Below, piece by piece: positions 7,041 to 9,562 of a stretch of 9,562 bases of DNA (position 1 is its first letter; every line of letters starts with the position of its first letter). A program made the translations under genes and the position numbers. Below the pieces are notes generated by a model. That model had not been told where the DNA came from and ran no database searches. It saw nothing but the letters and a program-made list of their open reading frames with translations. Origin of the DNA: Chitinophagales bacterium (GTDB taxonomy: Bacteria > Bacteroidota > Bacteroidia > Chitinophagales > UBA2359). The stretch is taken from the NCBI GenBank assembly GCA_020629335.1, contig JAHDDN010000196.1, positions 1 through 9,562 of the forward strand, in the 5' to 3' direction.

Positions 7041-7659
7041 GTTTGTATACTTTATTTCGTTTTAAGTATTCTTTCAAGAAGGCTTCTCCTTTTTCAGTTG
7101 TAATGCCATGAATATGGTATCTTATATACTCCAGGAATACTTTTTTACTATTGTATTGCTCACTTGGAAAAACTTCTTTATCCAAGAAGGTGGCAGAGGT
7201 ATGAATGTAAATCTTACCGATAATAGCCGCATCTAATTCTTTGCGGTATAAATTCTGCTTGATTCCTTTTTCGATATTATTTTTAATCATTTGATAGACA
7301 TAACTATTTCTGTGTTTTTCTACCATATCCCAGCTCTCCCTATAGTACTTTTGTAAGTCATAGATTAAGCTAAGATTCATCTTATCAAAGTGGCTACTTA
7401 CATATCTAGCAATGATCACCATTTCTTCTATGGCATTTTCGTGCTCTTTACAGATTTGATCACAAATCAAGCACTCTTCTTTTAAAAAAAGATCCATTGT
7501 CTTGCTAACCAAATCTGCTTTATTTTCTACAAATTGATAGATAGTTTTTTTGGAAATACCCATTTCTCTGGCTAAGTCATCCATAGTAATACTCCTAATA
7601 CCATATTTGCTAAATAGCTCTGAACTCTGTTTTAGTATGTCAATTAATTTTTCGTCCAT
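7033..7659 (-). CDS. TetR/AcrR-family transcriptional regulator of the efflux operon
   Basis: This is a predicted DNA-binding repressor, probably of its own operon. The 208-aa product is of normal TetR length. Residues about 25-46 (MDDLAREMGISKKTIYQFVENKADL region) form the characteristic helix-turn-helix, with KKTIYQF in the recognition-helix position. The C-terminal two thirds are helical and would form the ligand and dimer domain. A cysteine cluster, C63-x2-C66-x3-C70, lies just after the DNA-binding domain. The gene is first in the pump operon and its last 8 bp overlap the channel start, so regulator and pump share a transcript. A palindrome within the upstream promoter candidate is a plausible operator. 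The start ATG at 7659 follows an A-rich leader with no Shine-Dalgarno sequence, usual for this phylum. The inducer cannot be predicted. Confidence 0.9.
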   Translation of the reverse strand: MDEKLIDILKQSSELFSKYGIRSITMDDLAREMGISKKTIYQFVENKADLVSKTMDLFLKEECLICDQICKEHENAIEEMVIIARYVSSHFDKMNLSLIYDLQKYYRESWDMVEKHRNSYVYQMIKNNIEKGIKQNLYRKELDAAIIGKIYIHTSATFLDKEVFPSEQYNSKKVFLEYIRYHIHGITTEKGEAFLKEYLKRNKVYKHA

Positions 7660-7712
7660 TCAAGGTTTTTTACGACTACTTTTTTTAAAATTGTTGTGGA
7701 TTTTTTGTTTTA

Positions 7713-7742
7713 TAGAATTATTAACGACGGAAACGTTTTCAA
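7713..7742 (-). promoter_or_regulatory. Candidate promoter and TetR operator of the efflux operon
   Basis: On the minus strand TTG (7742-7740) is followed after 19 nt by TAATTCTA (7720-7713), a partial match to the Bacteroidota -33 TTG and -7 TAnnTTTG elements. It would place the transcript start about 45-50 nt before the tetR ATG. Between the two elements lies the palindrome AAACGTTT (7731-7738), extended by an outer G/C pair to GGAAACGTTTTC. The overlapping AACG...CGTT symmetry spans 7723-7737. That is where a TetR repressor would block initiation. The promoter match is weak and the operator is inferred from symmetry alone. Confidence 0.35.
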
Positions 7743-7913
7743 GGTTTAAAGTTTCCTAAGTTTTTTCTTTTATACAGTAATCATGTCGTTTATTTAGCAA
7801 AATGGCAAAAAAACGCTTTGATTTTTAGATCTTATTCAAGCACCTCAGGAATCAGAAAGTATAAGAATACTTGCTATTTTAATTACTATATGCAGCTCGT
7901 TTCTTATCAAGTC

Positions 7914-7944
7914 TTGCGAGTCAATACTAAAATCACTATATTTA
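7914..7944 (+). promoter_or_regulatory. Candidate promoter of the T9SS secreted-protein gene
   Basis: TTG (7914-7916), a 20-nt spacer and TATATTTA (7937-7944) match the Bacteroidota housekeeping pattern TTG / TAnnTTTG in all but the last base. The predicted start lies near 7950, leaving a leader of about 50 nt before ATG at 7999. An inverted repeat, TCACTA-TATT-TAGTGA (7933-7948), overlaps the -7 element and could bind a regulator. Confidence 0.5.
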
Positions 7945-7998
7945 GTGAATAATTGACATATTAAAGTCAGTGGATATTACCCCTAAAAACTACCTAAA

Positions 7999-9441
7999 AT
8001 GAAGAAGACAAATCTACTTTTAACACTTTTGGTACTTATCTCCTACACTATTACTCAAGCACAAGTTTGGGAAGGGGACTACCTAATAAATGATGATGAT
8101 GATTTAGTGGCTTTTCCAACTCTTTGTAATTGTAATGAAATTACAGGAGACTTATCTATTATCAACAATATTTTTAGTGAATCCTTACAAAGCTTATTTA
8201 ATTTAGATAGTTTATTTGTAGTAGGAGGTAATTTAACCATCAATTGCCAAGATATAGAAAGTATATCCAGCCTTTCAAGCCTAACTTATGTTGGAGGAGA
8301 CTTAACCATCGATTATGGTGAATTATTAAATTTTGAAGGTTTAGAAAGTCTCAGTTATATAGGAGGCAATTTATACTTAAGACATCATCAAGATGCTACT
8401 AGTTTAGAGGGCTTTGGGCCTTCTCTTGTTATTGGTGGAAATGTCTATATCAGTGATAATGAGTTTTTAGAAAATATAGATGCCTTGATAAATGTCATAG
8501 AAATTCAGGGAGATAGTCTAATTATTGAAGATAATGAAAGCCTAAATGATTGCTGTATCCTTAATTGTTTAGTCAACAATGGAGTAGTTGCCAATGTACA
8601 ATTAGATAATAATTCTCAGAATTGTAACAGTCTGACTAACTTACAGCTGACTTGTAATGATGCCTGTATAATAGATTGCTTTGGATTTATTGGTGGTCCT
8701 AATTATGTGGGAACTCCTTGTGATGATGGCAATCCTAATACGGAGGAAGATGTTTATCAAAAAGGGTGTATTTGTCAAGGTCAAGCGGTTGATTGTGAGG
8801 GAGTACTTAGTGGAAGTGCTTTACCATTTACTCCTTGTGATGATGGTGATCCTTATACCATCAATGACACTTATGGTGAGTTTTGCTATTGTACTGGTGA
8901 GGTCCTTGGTTATTATGTTAGCGGGTATATCTTGGACACAGATGGCAACCCTATCACTTCGGGGAATGTCTACATTGTAGATAGTGAAGGTAACTTCTTA
9001 GCAGTAGTTAGCCCTGATGAAAATGGGGCTTATTCTATATTCGTGCCTTCTAATTTTGATGGCTATTTAGGCGCTGATATTCTCAATTATAGTTTTGATA
9101 GTACCGACTTTTCTAACAGTCCTATTAATGAGGACATTTCACTTGATTTGACGGCTAATGGAGGAGTTAATATTGAGATGACTCCATACTTAACGGGCTT
9201 CAGCCTCTCCCCTATTCCTGCTAAAAACAGTGTTCAGCTTAGCTTTACAAGCGAAAAGTCTAAATACTTGGCTTATGAGGTGTATAGTTTGAGTGGGGAA
9301 ATGATACTACAAGCACCGCTCCAAACAATGGCTGGAACTAATACCTTGAACATCGCTATTGAGGATTGGCCTGTTGGGGTTTATTTAATCCGAATCGTGG
9401 ATGGAGAAAATGCGGTTACTAGGAGGATAGTGAAGCAATAA
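7999..9441 (+). CDS. T9SS-secreted multidomain surface protein with L-domain-like repeats
   Basis: The 480-aa product begins with a Sec signal peptide (about 1-21, ending TQAQ). Residues 45-185 contain successive units of the form (V/I)GG-(N/D)-L-x-(I/L), for example VVGGNLTI, YVGGDLTI, YIGGNLYL and VIGGNVYI. This resembles solenoid receptor-L-domain or leucine-rich repeats. A cysteine-rich part follows, with two modules C-D-D-G-(N/D)-P-x-T...C-x-C (C240-C259 and C280-C298). Residues about 305-395 (VSGYILDTDGNPITSGNVYI) look like a carboxypeptidase-regulatory-like beta sandwich. Residues about 400-480 are a T9SS type A sorting domain: FSLSPIPAKNSVQL, VYSLSGE, WPVGVYLIRI, RRIVKQ. The protein should cross the outer membrane through the type IX system and be released or surface-anchored. 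No catalytic motif is visible, so binding or adhesion is the most likely role, by inference. It is unrelated in function to the divergent pump operon as far as can be seen. Confidence 0.88.
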   Translation: MKKTNLLLTLLVLISYTITQAQVWEGDYLINDDDDLVAFPTLCNCNEITGDLSIINNIFSESLQSLFNLDSLFVVGGNLTINCQDIESISSLSSLTYVGGDLTIDYGELLNFEGLESLSYIGGNLYLRHHQDATSLEGFGPSLVIGGNVYISDNEFLENIDALINVIEIQGDSLIIEDNESLNDCCILNCLVNNGVVANVQLDNNSQNCNSLTNLQLTCNDACIIDCFGFIGGPNYVGTPCDDGNPNTEEDVYQKGCICQGQAVDCEGVLSGSALPFTPCDDGDPYTINDTYGEFCYCTGEVLGYYVSGYILDTDGNPITSGNVYIVDSEGNFLAVVSPDENGAYSIFVPSNFDGYLGADILNYSFDSTDFSNSPINEDISLDLTANGGVNIEMTPYLTGFSLSPIPAKNSVQLSFTSEKSKYLAYEVYSLSGEMILQAPLQTMAGTNTLNIAIEDWPVGVYLIRIVDGENAVTRRIVKQ

Positions 9442-9442
9442 C

Positions 9443-9507
9443 AGGAGATAAGAGTTTTCGTTTATTTACTCCTCTGCCCTTTGAGCATCTCCTCTGTGAG
9501 GGGAGAA
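9443..9507 (+). terminator. Weak terminator candidates after the secreted-protein gene
   Basis: AGGAG (9443-9447) can pair with CTCCT (9469-9473) around a T-rich loop, only imperfectly inside. Further on, CTCCTC-TGT-GAGGGG (9489-9503) forms a short G/C-rich stem with one wobble pair. CTCCTCTG occurs twice (9469-9476 and 9489-9496). Neither stem is followed by a proper T-tract, so a terminator is plausible by position only. Confidence 0.3.
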
Positions 9508-9562
9508 GGCTTAGGGATGGGAGTGGTATGTGGCGTCGAGAGGGGGCTTATGGAGCTTAGGA
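9508..9562 (+). repeat. Dispersed GC-rich intergenic repeat, copy C (cut by window edge)
   Basis: This begins GGCTTAGGGATGG and continues through GGTATGTGGCGTC to GGAGCTTAGG, the same opening as copies A and B, with a few substitutions and a one-base gap. The window ends inside it, so its length and inner part are unknown. It starts 66 bp after the stop codon of the secreted-protein gene, again between genes. Confidence 0.75.

Larger units (their letters stand above)
7660..7998. other. Divergent intergenic region between pump operon and secreted-protein gene
   Basis: This 339-bp gap separates two divergent genes and holds a candidate promoter at each end. Between them is a perfect hairpin, AAGTAT-AAGA-ATACTT (7857-7872), followed by an AT-rich run. 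A, T-rich DNA with no gene-length frame fills the rest; an eight-codon frame at 7802-7828 is not considered real. None of the GC-rich repeats found elsewhere in the window occurs here. Confidence 0.5.

Noticed and set aside
7802..7828. Eight-codon frame MAKKRFDF in the divergent gap
   Set aside because: It is too short, lacks a leader signal, and a frame of this size is expected by chance.
8681..8980. 99-codon frame inside the secreted-protein gene
   Set aside because: It is an out-of-frame shadow, with methionine- and valine-rich content caused by the GATGATG-type codons of the real frame.

Overview
The window looks like a Bacteroidota chromosome, most likely a Saprospiria- or Cytophagia-like marine or environmental lineage; this is inferred from the sequence alone. 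The support is: a secreted protein ending in a type IX secretion (T9SS) sorting domain; start codons preceded by A-rich leaders instead of Shine-Dalgarno sequences; candidate promoters resembling the Bacteroidota TTG / TAnnTTTG pattern; AT-rich coding sequence; and the C-D-D-G-(N/D)-P cysteine modules common in surface proteins of this phylum.

Most of the window is one minus-strand operon for a tripartite RND efflux pump. In transcription order it holds a TetR-type regulator (7659 to 7033), a TolC-family outer-membrane channel (7040 to 5688, overlapping the regulator by 8 bp), a lipoprotein periplasmic adaptor (about 5378 to 4212) and an RND inner-membrane permease of 1153 aa (4029 to 568). 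A rho-independent terminator follows at about 522-554. The regulator being the first gene of the pump operon suggests autorepression relieved by a pump substrate. The substrate cannot be read from the sequence.

A 339-bp divergent region (7660-7998) separates the operon from a plus-strand gene (7999-9441). That gene encodes a T9SS-exported, multi-domain extracellular protein: signal peptide, L-domain-like repeats, two cysteine modules, a carboxypeptidase-regulatory-like beta domain and a C-terminal sorting domain.

The least ordinary content is in the gaps. A GC-rich dispersed repeat occurs three times: downstream of the pump operon (218-456), in opposite orientation between the channel and adaptor genes (5414-5628), and at the right edge (9508-9562, cut off). 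The middle copy carries a perfect 22-bp inverted repeat. A second, unrelated element with two 45-nt imperfect inverted arms fills the adaptor-permease gap (4061-4200). Both non-overlapping junctions inside the pump operon therefore hold foldable repeats that would be transcribed into the mRNA. I found no CRISPR array, tRNA, rRNA, transposase or complete mobile element.
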